From Burkholderia cepacia GG4 (GTDB lineage Bacteria > Pseudomonadota > Gammaproteobacteria > Burkholderiales > Burkholderiaceae): 64,000 nt of DNA. The stretch covers positions 186,001-250,000 of the forward strand of contig NC_018514.1 of the NCBI RefSeq assembly GCF_000292915.1, read 5' to 3'. A program made the position numbers and the translations under genes. The notes beneath the pieces are model-generated. The model did no database searches, was not told where the DNA came from, and worked only from the letters and a program-made list of their open reading frames with translations. Positions within the stretch are counted from its first letter, which is position 1; each line of letters starts with the position of its first letter. Shown here piece after piece: positions 37,544 through 47,501 of this stretch.

Positions 37544-38175
37544 TGCAAACCGCTCTCACCGTTTCCACCGCCTTGCTGTGGGTCGCCGTTCTCGCGCTCG
37601 GCGCGATCTGCCTCGCGCTCGTGCGCCAGATCGGCATCCTGTACGAACGCATCATGCCGGCCGGCGCACTGATGATCGACAAGGGGCCGGCGGTCGGCGC
37701 GATCGCGCCGACGTTCGAGCTCACCGACATTCGCGGCTCGCAGGTGAAGGTTGGCGGCATCGATGCGTCGGGCAAGGCGACGCTGCTGTTCTTCCTGTCG
37801 CCGACGTGCCCGGTCTGCAAGAAGCTGCTGCCGCTGTTGCCGTCGCTGCAGGCGAGCGAATCGACGCCGGTGAACATCGTGCTCGCGAGCGACGGCGATC
37901 TCGACGAACACACGCGCTTCGCGCAGAAGCACAACCTCGCGCGTTTCCCGTACGTGCTGTCGCAGGAGCTGGGCCTCGCGTATCAGATCGGCAAGCTGCC
38001 GTACGCCGTGCTGCTCGACGATACCGGCACCGTGCGCGCGAAGGGGCTCGTCAACACGCGCGAGCATCTCGAAAGCCTGTTCGAAGCGAAGGAGCGTGGC
38101 GTCGCATCGCTGCAGCAGTTCGTGCATGGCGATCATGACCATGGCGGTCACGAGAAGCACGCGCAGCACGCGTGA
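37540..38175 (+). CDS. aauD: AauD/MauD-like thioredoxin-fold protein
   Basis: A 211-residue membrane-anchored thioredoxin-like protein. One N-terminal hydrophobic helix (about 8-30) is followed by a TlpA-like domain with the active site C-P-V-C in F-F-L-S-P-T-C-P-V-C-K-K. It is thought to form or shuffle the six disulfides of the light chain. Two ATGs lie at 37540 and 37543; the first overlaps the aauE stop. The tail is His-rich (H-G-D-H-D-H-G-G-H), which could bind metal. Confidence 0.88.
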   Translation: MMQTALTVSTALLWVAVLALGAICLALVRQIGILYERIMPAGALMIDKGPAVGAIAPTFELTDIRGSQVKVGGIDASGKATLLFFLSPTCPVCKKLLPLLPSLQASESTPVNIVLASDGDLDEHTRFAQKHNLARFPYVLSQELGLAYQIGKLPYAVLLDDTGTVRAKGLVNTREHLESLFEAKERGVASLQQFVHGDHDHGGHEKHAQHA

Positions 38176-38213
38176 TCGGCCGACCCTCTTTCAACGTCAA
38201 CGGAGAACAACGA

Positions 38214-38741
38214 ATGGGCCTGTTTGATTCATGGTTCGAGCGGTCGGCGCGCGGCGTCGCGCAGCATAGTTCGCGGCGCAGCGCGATGGCGAAGCTCGGC
38301 AAGGTGCTGGTGGGGTCGGCGCTGCTGCCGCTCTTGCCGGTCGATCGCACCGCGTATGCGGCCGACACGGCGTCGGGCGCTGCTGCATCCGGCGCGAGCG
38401 ACGATCCGCTGAGCTGCGATTACTGGAAATACTGCGCAATCGACGGCTGGCTGTGCAGCTGCTGCGGCGGCACGTCGAGCAGCTGCCCGCCGGGCACGAC
38501 GCCTTCGCCGATCACGTGGATCGGCACCTGCCGAAATCCGCACGACGGGTCGGACTACATCGTGTCGTACAACGACTGCTGCGGCAAGACGTCATGCGGC
38601 AAGTGCTTCTGCAATCGCAACGAACGCGAGAAGCCGCTGTACAAGCTGTCGCTGAACAACGACATCAACTGGTGTATGGCGAACGGCAATTCGAATTACC
38701 ACTGTTCGGTTTCGGTCTTGTTGGGGGCGGCAAAGCAATGA
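38214..38741 (+). CDS. aauA: Aromatic amine dehydrogenase, small (beta) subunit, TTQ-bearing
   Basis: A 175-residue light chain with a twin-Arg (R-R-S-A-M-A) signal region of about 50 residues. The mature part is very Cys-rich (C-D-Y-W-K-Y-C...C-S-C-C-G-G-T-S-S-S-C-P-P-G-T, D-C-C-G-K-T-S-C-G-K-C-F-C). The two Trp that form tryptophan tryptophylquinone are W102 (T-W-I-G-T-C) and W153 (I-N-W-C). C-S-C-C-G-G-T and P-S-P-I-T-W-I-G-T-C-x-N-P-H-D-G match the Alcaligenes faecalis aromatic enzyme rather than methylamine dehydrogenase. Its TGA overlaps the next ATG. Confidence 0.92.
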   Translation: MGLFDSWFERSARGVAQHSSRRSAMAKLGKVLVGSALLPLLPVDRTAYAADTASGAAASGASDDPLSCDYWKYCAIDGWLCSCCGGTSSSCPPGTTPSPITWIGTCRNPHDGSDYIVSYNDCCGKTSCGKCFCNRNEREKPLYKLSLNNDINWCMANGNSNYHCSVSVLLGAAKQ

Positions 38742-39238
38742 AAGTGAAGCAAGCTGGAACGATCGTAGTCGCGTGCGTGGCGGCTGTTGCCGGTTTCGCG
38801 TTGCCGGGTTTTGCCGGTGCGCAGCAGGCCGTGCACTACCCGGCGGGCAAGAGCGTGTTCGACGCGCAGTGCGCGGTGTGCCACCAGGCGGGCGGCAAGG
38901 GGCAGGACGGTCTTGCGCCGCCGCTGACCGAGTATCCGGGCAAGTACGCGACGGCCGAGCCCGGGCGCGCGCAGCTCGTCGCGACGCTGTTGCACGGGAT
39001 GTTCGGCGAGATCAAGGTGTACGACAAGCGCTACAACTTCAAGATGCCGTCGTTCGCAAGCGCGAGCGACGACGATATCGCGAACGTGCTCAACTATGTC
39101 GTGTTCGATCTGAACGACAAGCACGGCGGCGCGAAGCCGTTCACGGCAGCGGACATTCGCGCGGCGCGTGCGAAGGAGATGGACGGTACGGCCGTCCACG
39201 CGCAACGTGCGGTCGTGACGAAGGGGCTGGGGCTGTGA
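38738..39238 (+). CDS. Small periplasmic monohaem cytochrome c of the aau operon
   Basis: A 166-residue protein with a signal peptide (about 1-28, ending F-A-G-A-Q) and one haem motif, C45-A-V-C-H49. A likely axial Met lies in F-K-M-P-S-F. It corresponds by position to the monohaem cytochrome gene downstream of aauA in Alcaligenes faecalis. It may accept electrons from the dehydrogenase or help form the TTQ cofactor. Overlap ATGA with aauA shows coupling. Confidence 0.88.
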   Translation: MKVKQAGTIVVACVAAVAGFALPGFAGAQQAVHYPAGKSVFDAQCAVCHQAGGKGQDGLAPPLTEYPGKYATAEPGRAQLVATLLHGMFGEIKVYDKRYNFKMPSFASASDDDIANVLNYVVFDLNDKHGGAKPFTAADIRAARAKEMDGTAVHAQRAVVTKGLGL

Positions 39239-39249
39239 GTGCCGCGTGC

Positions 39250-39783
39250 ATGCGGCGCCGCGATGCGTTCGTGCGACGCATCCGGCGTGCGGCGGCTGCG
39301 CGGCTCGGTTCGGTCATGCCGCGTCGTCTGTCGTCGCTGCTGGCAGTGGTCGCCGCCGTCGCATGTGCGATTGCCGTCCCCGCACGTGCCGACGGCGTGA
39401 CCGACGCCACGCTCGCGCGACAGCACTGGGTGCTCAACTGCATGGGCTGCCACACGGCGACGGGCGGCGGCATTCCGGGCAAGGTGCCGCCGCTCGCGAA
39501 CTCGCTCGGCTATTTCACGCATCTGCCGGCGGGGCGCGAGTACGTGATGCGCGTGCCCGGCGCGTCGAACTCGGCGCTGTCGGACCAGGATCTCGCCGAT
39601 GTGCTCAACTGGGTGCTCACGACGATGAACCGCGATGCGCTGCCGCGCGATTTCAAGCCTTATACGGCCGCCGAAGTCGCCGCGCATCGTCGGCCGGCGT
39701 TTTCGGACGTCGCGACGGTGCGTACCGGGCTGGTCCGCGCGTTGCACGCGCGCGGGATCGATGGTGTTTCGGAACGGTACTGA
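39250..39783 (+). CDS. Second monohaem cytochrome c of the aau operon
   Basis: An exported cytochrome with one haem motif, C-M-G-C-H, and a likely Met ligand further on. Start is uncertain: ATG at 39250 (177 residues) is used here; GTG at 39235 overlaps the previous stop (GTGA); ATG at 39316 leaves a clean signal peptide M-P-R-R-L-S-S-L-L-A-V-V...A-R-A-D. Probably relays electrons from amine oxidation to the respiratory chain. Last gene of the operon before a hairpin. Confidence 0.8.
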   Translation: MRRRDAFVRRIRRAAAARLGSVMPRRLSSLLAVVAAVACAIAVPARADGVTDATLARQHWVLNCMGCHTATGGGIPGKVPPLANSLGYFTHLPAGREYVMRVPGASNSALSDQDLADVLNWVLTTMNRDALPRDFKPYTAAEVAAHRRPAFSDVATVRTGLVRALHARGIDGVSERY

Positions 39784-39835
39784 TCGACTCTTGCGACGAA
39801 GCGTCGGCAGCGGGAACGGCTGATTCCCGGTGCTC

Positions 39836-39864
39836 GTGACGGCGCGGTGTCCCCGCGCCGTCAC
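39836..39864 (+). terminator. Strong hairpin after the aau operon, probable terminator
   Basis: GTGACGGCGCGG at 39836-39847 pairs with CCGCGCCGTCAC at 39853-39864 (12 bp). No T-run follows. It ends the aau operon 53 bases past its last stop. Confidence 0.6.
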
Positions 39865-40210
39865 GCACGGACGAACTCGACGCCGAGGGTCAGGCCGGCC
39901 GCGCCGGCGATGCGAATCACGCTTACCGGATGCTGCGGCGCGATGCCGGGGGCGATTCGTGGAGATGTCGGCGGAGCGGTTGTGCGTTGCAGTGGAGGTC
40001 GGTCATCCGCCGGCGGGGCAAAAACGTACGATGATTGCGCGGCTGCGGCGGGAGCCGTTCCCGCCGTTCGGCGGTTGGTCCTGATCCTGTCCGTGCTCGC
40101 GGCGGCACGGGGCTGATTGCTGCGAACACCGAATTGGCAGCGCGGCTGTTCCGCGCTACGCTCGTTGTCATTGGCCGATGCAGGCGCCGGACGGATCGAA
40201 GGAGGCTCAA
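39865..40210. other. Region between the aau hairpin and ridA
   Basis: About 350 bases without an ATG-started gene I can support. On the minus strand, bases 39861-39960 translate to a fluent fragment ending I-R-I-A-G-A-A-G-L-T-L-G-V-E-F before a stop, with coding-like GC3, but no start or homologue is evident. Near the right end, GGAGG is the ridA ribosome-binding site. Confidence 0.35.
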
Positions 40211-40588
40211 ATGTCGATCGAGTACTTTGCAGAGCGCAACCCCGTCACTCGAAACCTGCCGCGATCGTTGGCGACCAAGGCCGGCGAGCTGGTGTTCGTA
40301 TCCGGTCAGGTGGCGAGAAACGAAGACGGGAGCATCGTCGCCGGCGGGATCGAAGCGCAGACACGCCAGACGTTGAAGAACGTCGCCACCGTACTCGCCC
40401 TGGCCGGATGCACGCTCGCCGACATCGTGAAAACCACCGTCTGGCTCGAGGACGCGCGCGACTTCGCGGAATTCAATCGGGTCTATGCGGAGTTCTTCCC
40501 CGAGAACAAACCGTCACGATCGACCTTGCAGGCGACGAACATGGTCGGGACCAAGATCGAGATCGAGGCGATTGCCTGCAGACCCTGA
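40211..40588 (+). CDS. RidA/YjgF-family protein
   Basis: A 125-residue trimeric imine/enamine deaminase-type protein. The G-E-L-V-F-V-S-G-Q-V-A and V-K-T-T-V-W-L-E-D-A-R-D-F segments and a C-terminal I-E-I-E-A-I-A are typical; the key Arg of RidA would fall near R104 (K-P-S-R-S-T). The RBS GGAGG is 5 bases before the ATG. RidA enzymes clear reactive imines made by PLP or amine-oxidising enzymes, so a link to the aau operon on the left is possible but unproven. Confidence 0.88.
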   Translation: MSIEYFAERNPVTRNLPRSLATKAGELVFVSGQVARNEDGSIVAGGIEAQTRQTLKNVATVLALAGCTLADIVKTTVWLEDARDFAEFNRVYAEFFPENKPSRSTLQATNMVGTKIEIEAIACRP

Positions 40589-40902
40589 GCGCCGAACGCG
40601 GTGCGCCGGGTATCCGGGTAGCACCTTGCGGGTTGCGCCGTGCTGGTGCCCGAGCATGGGCACGCACCATCAATTGGACGAACGAGGGTCGCTCATGCGG
40701 AGCGGCCAGTCGCGCTGACGCGGTCGACAGGCCAACCGGCCCGGTACGTCGACGGCGGATCGCTCGCATCACGCCAACGCCGCTGCGGATGGTTGCGTCG
40801 GAAAGCATGCATGCATCACCAGATGTCTCGAGACCATGGAGCCGCCACCGCAGGCTGCTCAAGCGACCGCTGAAAATGCGGCAAAGACTCGCCGGTTTCC
40901 CT

Positions 40903-41125
40903 TGGCCTTCAACGCCCAACCTCGCGAGTGCGTTCTTCGAACTTGCCGCCAAATCCGTCAGGCAAGGCCTGATCGGCGTCAACGTCAACTACCGGCCAGC
41001 AGCATCGTTGCCCGACGTACGTCCGCTTCACGGGACATAACCATTTTTCCGAAGTCTATTCGATCAACAGTACTGACGATGAGGTGAGCGCGGCCATCCT
41101 CGGCTTCATTCGAGGCATACGGTGA
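40903..41125 (+). pseudogene. Remnant of an alpha/beta hydrolase (esterase), internally deleted and frameshifted
   Basis: One frame encodes a piece like the start of an esterase core (F-F-E-L-A-A-K-S-V-R-Q-G-L-I-G-V-N-V-N-Y-R-P, up to about 41000). In another frame from 41018 the genuine C-terminus follows: Y-V-R-F-T-G-H-N-H-F-S-E-V-Y, then A-A-I-L-G-F-I-R-G before TGA at 41123. G-H-N-H-F-S carries the catalytic His of this family. The nucleophile region is missing between them, so this is an internally deleted remnant. The left boundary is approximate, and 40589-40900 and 41126-41263 hold nothing else recognisable. Confidence 0.6.
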
Positions 41126-41263
41126 CCGGCCGAATGCCGACGCTCGTTGGTCACCTGGCGTCAGCCCGGTCGACGTCAACCGCGACGTCGGATCGCTGCC
41201 CGGGTCAGTGAGAATGGATGGCGGCAAGCCCGAAACGCTTCGGCGTATCGCGCTGGTCGCGCG

Positions 41264-42028
41264 TTATCGCGTTGGCGGCTCAAAGCCCTTTTTGCGCAGG
41301 ACGGCCATCGCTTCGGCCGACGTCAGCACGCGGATCAGCGCCTGCGCAGCAGCGAGATCCTTCGTATCGCGGCCGATGCCGGCGGTGTAGACCGTGTCGT
41401 GCTGGAGTTCGCGCGGCAGCAGTCCTACCAGCCGGACGCCCGGGACATCGACGATATTCGGCACCGTGATGACGGTTGCATCTGCCGTGCCATCCGCGAC
41501 GGCCGCGATGACGTCGCCGCCCCGTACGGGTACGAGATGCGGCCTGACCATGTCCGAGATACCGAGGCGGTCGAGTAGTCCGACGAGCCAGGCGCCGCTC
41601 GCGCTGTCCGGCGACCACGACAGCGAGCGTGAGTCGATCAGTGCCTGTCTGAACGCGTCGACCGTCGCGATAGCCGGCACCGGTACATCCACGCGCGCTG
41701 CCATGCCGACCGAAGCTTTGGCGACGTCGGTACGCGTGCTCGATACGATTTTGTCTGCTTTGACCAGCGCGTCGATCTGGCCGGGCAGCAGGATCGCGAC
41801 GTCGAATGTTTCCCCGGCTTCGATCCGCTGCTCCAGCGCCTTGGCGTTGTCGAACGTCGTCACGAGTCGTTGGCCGGTCGTCGACTCGAACGCGGGCGCG
41901 AGCTCGGCGAGGGTCGATTTCAGCGTCGGGGTGCTGAACACCTTGAGGCCGTCCGCGCAGGCCAAGCCGATGCTGGTGAGCACCAGCCACGCAACCAAAC
42001 ACCCCTTCAACAGCATCCTGATGCTCAT
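41264..42028 (-). CDS. ModA-like extracellular solute-binding protein
   Basis: A 254-residue periplasmic binding protein of the molybdate-binding-like (PBP type 2) family. The signal peptide is about residues 1-26 (I-G-L-A-C-A-D-G). It starts L-K-V-F-S-T-P-T-L-K-S-T-L-A-E-L-A-P-A-F-E and has V-A-I-L-L-P near residue 80. GGAG precedes the ATG at 42028. There is no modBC beside it; such orphan ModA-like proteins often bind organic acids rather than molybdate. It is divergent from a LysR gene that may control it. Confidence 0.8.
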   Translation of the reverse strand: MSIRMLLKGCLVAWLVLTSIGLACADGLKVFSTPTLKSTLAELAPAFESTTGQRLVTTFDNAKALEQRIEAGETFDVAILLPGQIDALVKADKIVSSTRTDVAKASVGMAARVDVPVPAIATVDAFRQALIDSRSLSWSPDSASGAWLVGLLDRLGISDMVRPHLVPVRGGDVIAAVADGTADATVITVPNIVDVPGVRLVGLLPRELQHDTVYTAGIGRDTKDLAAAQALIRVLTSAEAMAVLRKKGFEPPTR

Positions 42029-42119
42029 CGCCGTCTCCTGTCCGACCCGCCCGTCGGCCCTGGCATGCGGGTGCGCAAGACCGTCCCGGTTCCCATCATA
42101 GGCTGGCGCCTGATCTAGA

Positions 42120-42125
42120 TATAAT
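42120..42125 (+). promoter_or_regulatory. Possible -10 element in the ModA-like/LysR divergent region
   Basis: TATAAT in an AT-rich patch (CTAGATATAATTTCAAAT) unusual for this GC-rich DNA, 46 bases before the LysR start. No good -35 is seen at 17 bases, so a LysR-controlled promoter is more likely than a constitutive one. Confidence 0.35.
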
Positions 42126-42170
42126 TTCAAATCGGCATGGCGTGATCACGAAATCGAATAGGCGTGGGCT

Positions 42171-43112
42171 ATGGACGGTGACCGAATCCGACGACGACTG
42201 AAGTTGCGCGATCTCGACACGCTGATGACGGTCGTCAGCGCCGGCGGCATGCGGAAGGCGGCCCAACAGTTGCACATGTCCCAGCCGGCTGTCTCCAAGG
42301 CGATCGCGGATCTGGAAAGCGTGCTCGGCGTACGGCTCGTCGACCGCAGCAACCACGGCGTCGTACCCACCGTGTTTGGGCAGGCGCTGCTCAAGCGCGG
42401 CGCGGCGATCTTCGACGAACTGACGCGTGGCGCCGTCGAGATGGCGTTTCTCGCGGACCCCGACGCGGGCGAACTCAGCATCGGATGCGTGGAAACGATC
42501 ACGGCCGGGCTGGCCGCGGCCATCATCGAGGAGATGTCGCGTCGACATCCGCGCCTGGTTTTCTCGGTCGCGTCGGGTGATGCGCCGGTGCTGCAGACCC
42601 ACTTCCTGCGCGAGCGAATCTGCGAACTGGTCATCGCGAGACCATTCACTGCCGTGCCCGACCCGGACATGAACGGCGAGCCGCTGTTTCACGAGCGACT
42701 GCGGATCGTCGTGGCGAATGACAGCGCATGGGGGGTAAAGCGGCGCCGGCTTGCGCTCGCCGATCTCGTGGAGGCGCCGTGGATCCTGTCGCCGAACGAA
42801 GTCGCGCCGCATTCGCCGATCGTTGAAGCGTTTCGCGCGATCGGGGCGGAACCGCCGTCCGCCCGGATGCTGACCGGTTCGCTGAATCTGCGCCGGACGC
42901 TGCTGCGCACCGGGCGTTTCGTCACCGTGATGCCGCACTCGCTGCTGCACTTCGGCCCCGATCAGGAATGGATCAAGGTGTTGCCGATCGATCTGCCGAC
43001 CTGGACCGTACCGACGATGTTGATCACGCTGAGGAACCGCACATTGAGCCCGGCTGCCGAGCGGTTCGCCGAACACGCGCGCAGGCTGGCCAGGTCGCTC
43101 GCCGAAAGCTGA
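42171..43112 (+). CDS. LysR-family regulator
   Basis: A 313-residue LysR regulator. Helix-turn-helix near residues 12-70 (G-G-M-R-K-A-A-Q-Q-L-H-M-S-Q-P-A-V-S-K-A-I). The effector domain resembles the CbbR/GbpR-like branch (...I-G-C-V-E-T-I-T-A-G-L, and L-R-R-T-L-L-R-T-G-R-F-V-T-V-M-P near the end). It is divergent from the ModA-like gene by 142 bases and upstream of the aminotransferase, either of which could be its target. Confidence 0.88.
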   Translation: MDGDRIRRRLKLRDLDTLMTVVSAGGMRKAAQQLHMSQPAVSKAIADLESVLGVRLVDRSNHGVVPTVFGQALLKRGAAIFDELTRGAVEMAFLADPDAGELSIGCVETITAGLAAAIIEEMSRRHPRLVFSVASGDAPVLQTHFLRERICELVIARPFTAVPDPDMNGEPLFHERLRIVVANDSAWGVKRRRLALADLVEAPWILSPNEVAPHSPIVEAFRAIGAEPPSARMLTGSLNLRRTLLRTGRFVTVMPHSLLHFGPDQEWIKVLPIDLPTWTVPTMLITLRNRTLSPAAERFAEHARRLARSLAES

Positions 43113-43459
43113 GCGCTGCCGTCAGCGGGAGCCGCTGACGCGATTCGCAAGAGGTCGCGAGTCCGGTCGATGCACGAAGGACGCGTGCGTTTCCGGGTTC
43201 GCCGACACAAACGTCGTCCAGATAGCGACGCGCCTGCATGTTTCGCCCGGCCGATGGCCGCCGGCGTTCCACGTCGTTCGCCGGCCGCACGGCTTCATGT
43301 GCGCACTGCACAAAAACCCGAAATCCCCAAGTTGCAGTTGGCTTTCGTTAGAATCGATCGTCATCGAGGCAAAAAAGCAGATTTGCATTGATGCGGCGGG
43401 TTCGATTCACGAATACCGCTCGCCCTTATCCCATGGTTCATCCTTTATTGGAGGCGAAC
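43113..43459. other. Intergenic region upstream of the class V aminotransferase
   Basis: About 350 bases. In-frame start codons exist at 43388-43391 and 43433, but the strong ribosome-binding site GGAGG (43450-43454) sits before the GTG at 43460. Nothing else is recognised. Confidence 0.5.
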
Positions 43460-44587
43460 GTGCCAGGATTACTTCCCGATGTCGACCGCGACGGGCTCCT
43501 CGAATATTCGGTGGTGTACACCGACCGGTCGATCAATCACATGTCGCAGCGCTTCCAGGGCGTCATGCGCGATATTTCCGCCGCGCTGAAGAAGGTCTAC
43601 AACGCGAAGGCGGTTGCAATCGTCCCGGGTAGCGGGACGTTCGGCATGGAAGCCGTCGCCCGTCAGTTCGCGACCAACAAGAAGTGTCTGGTCATCCGCA
43701 ACGGCTGGTTCAGTTTCCGCTGGTCGCAGATTTTCGACATGGGCAGCATTCCGTCCGAGTCGATCGTGCTGAAGGCGCGTCCGGTCGAAGCGGGACGGCA
43801 GGCCGCGTTTGCGCCGGCCCCGATCGACGAAGTCGTCGCTGCGATCCGCGAACACAAGCCGGATCTGGTGTTTGCGCCGCACGTCGAAACCGCATCGGGG
43901 ATGATGCTGCCCGATGGCTATTTGCGCGCGGTGGCCGACGCCGTGCATGCGGTCGGCGGCATGTTCGTGCTGGATTGCATCGCGTCCGGCACGATCTGGG
44001 TCGACATGGAGGCAAGCGGCGTCGATGTGCTGATCAGCGCGCCGCAAAAGGGCTGGAGCGCATCGCCCGGTTGTGCGCTCGTGATGCTCAGCCCGCTCGC
44101 CCGCGAGCGAATCGATGCGACGACCAGCACCAGCTTCGCCTGCGATCTGCGTAAGTGGCTGCAGATCATGGAAGCGTACGAGAACGGCGGCTTCGCGTAT
44201 CACGCGACGATGCCCACGGACAGCCTCGCAACGCTGCGCGACGTCATCAAGGAAACGGAAGCGTACGGCTTCGACAAGGTGAGAGCGGAGCAGCTGGAAC
44301 TCGGCACGCGCGTTCGTGCGCTGCTGGCCGAGAAAGGCTTCAGGAGCGTTGCGGCAGAAGGCTTTGAGGCACCGGGCGTCGTGGTCAGTTACACCGATGA
44401 CGACGACATCCGGTCCGGCAAGAAATTCGCCGATGTCGGCATGCAGATCGCGGCCGGGGTGCCGCTGCAATGCGACGAGCCGGCGGACTTCAAGACCTTC
44501 CGCATCGGCTTGTTCGGTCTCGACAAACTGCATGATGTCGATGCCGCGGTTGCGAGGTTTGCGAACGCGCTGGCGCGGGTTCTGTAG
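43460..44587 (+). CDS. Class V PLP aminotransferase (alanine-glyoxylate/serine-pyruvate type)
   Basis: A 375-residue cytoplasmic PLP enzyme. It carries V-P-G-S-G-T-F-G-M-E near residue 55, the D-x-I-A-S region (L-D-C-I-A-S-G-T) and the PLP lysine in S-A-P-Q-K-G-W-S. GTG at 43460 is preferred because GGAGG lies 6 bases upstream and it yields MPGLLPDVDRDGLLEYSVVY, the normal N-terminus. Starts at 43391 or 43433 lack a ribosome-binding site. It probably transfers an amino group between glyoxylate or pyruvate and alanine, serine or a related acid; exact substrate unknown. Confidence 0.85.
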   Translation: MPGLLPDVDRDGLLEYSVVYTDRSINHMSQRFQGVMRDISAALKKVYNAKAVAIVPGSGTFGMEAVARQFATNKKCLVIRNGWFSFRWSQIFDMGSIPSESIVLKARPVEAGRQAAFAPAPIDEVVAAIREHKPDLVFAPHVETASGMMLPDGYLRAVADAVHAVGGMFVLDCIASGTIWVDMEASGVDVLISAPQKGWSASPGCALVMLSPLARERIDATTSTSFACDLRKWLQIMEAYENGGFAYHATMPTDSLATLRDVIKETEAYGFDKVRAEQLELGTRVRALLAEKGFRSVAAEGFEAPGVVVSYTDDDDIRSGKKFADVGMQIAAGVPLQCDEPADFKTFRIGLFGLDKLHDVDAAVARFANALARVL

Positions 44588-45065
44588 CGCTCTTTTGTCG
44601 GTGCAAGGGTGTGGCGGCGCGAGAAGTGGTGAGGTTGTTTTTGATCGAAGCCACTCGGTGGACCGCCCGCCCATTCGGTGTTGGGCGATTGCCGTCATGC
44701 GGGAGCACCGTGATCGACCCAACTCGGTTATCCAAAGTCAGCACCTGTCGTGGCTGGAACTACACAGCGGTGATCATCTCAAGAAAATAGCGTAAGTTTT
44801 TTTTGTCATGTCATGTCGTCCGCATAGAGGCGGCTGCACGAAAAAGGAAGCGCTGGAAAACAAGCGAGGTAAGACCTTGGCGCCTGGTAATCACGAACGG
44901 AACGGGCCAAATCAGAAGTCATGGATCGCAGTCGTCTCTTTCTGCCCGTCTCAGCGCAGTCGTCAATTGGCAATCGCCCGGGGATCGCTTTTCAGCGGGC
45001 CACCGCCCGCTGATCGATGGAGTCGGCCGTAGCCGACCCACATCAAGCGATTACGTCAACCGCAC
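44588..45065. other. Intergenic region between the aminotransferase and maeB
   Basis: About 480 bases with lower GC than average. Contains one perfect 8-bp hairpin (CAGCGGGC-CACC-GCCCGCTG, 44993-45012) without T-run, which may act as a weak terminator for the convergent genes. No gene was seen. Confidence 0.45.
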
Positions 45066-47366
<2,301 letters not shown>

Positions 47367-47501
47367 TTTTTGGGTCCGGGCGTGCGCGCCAGGCCAGTCC
47401 CGACGCGATCCATGGAGGTGATTCTAGGGATCGGCCATAAGGAGATGATTCTGTTTTAATATTGGTCCATCACTTTTTCATGATGGGTGCGTGGCCAGGC
47501 A

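Noticed and set aside
35824..38741. Methylamine dehydrogenase (mauBEDA) assignment
   Set aside because: The light chain has C-S-C-C-G-G-T and P-S-P-I-T-W-I-G-T-C as in aromatic amine dehydrogenase, and mauF, mauG, mauL, mauM and mauN are absent.
39861..39960. Minus-strand fragment ending I-R-I-A-G-A-A-G-L-T-L-G-V-E-F
   Set aside because: It looks fluent, but there is no start codon, ribosome-binding site or recognisable family; too short to call a gene or remnant.
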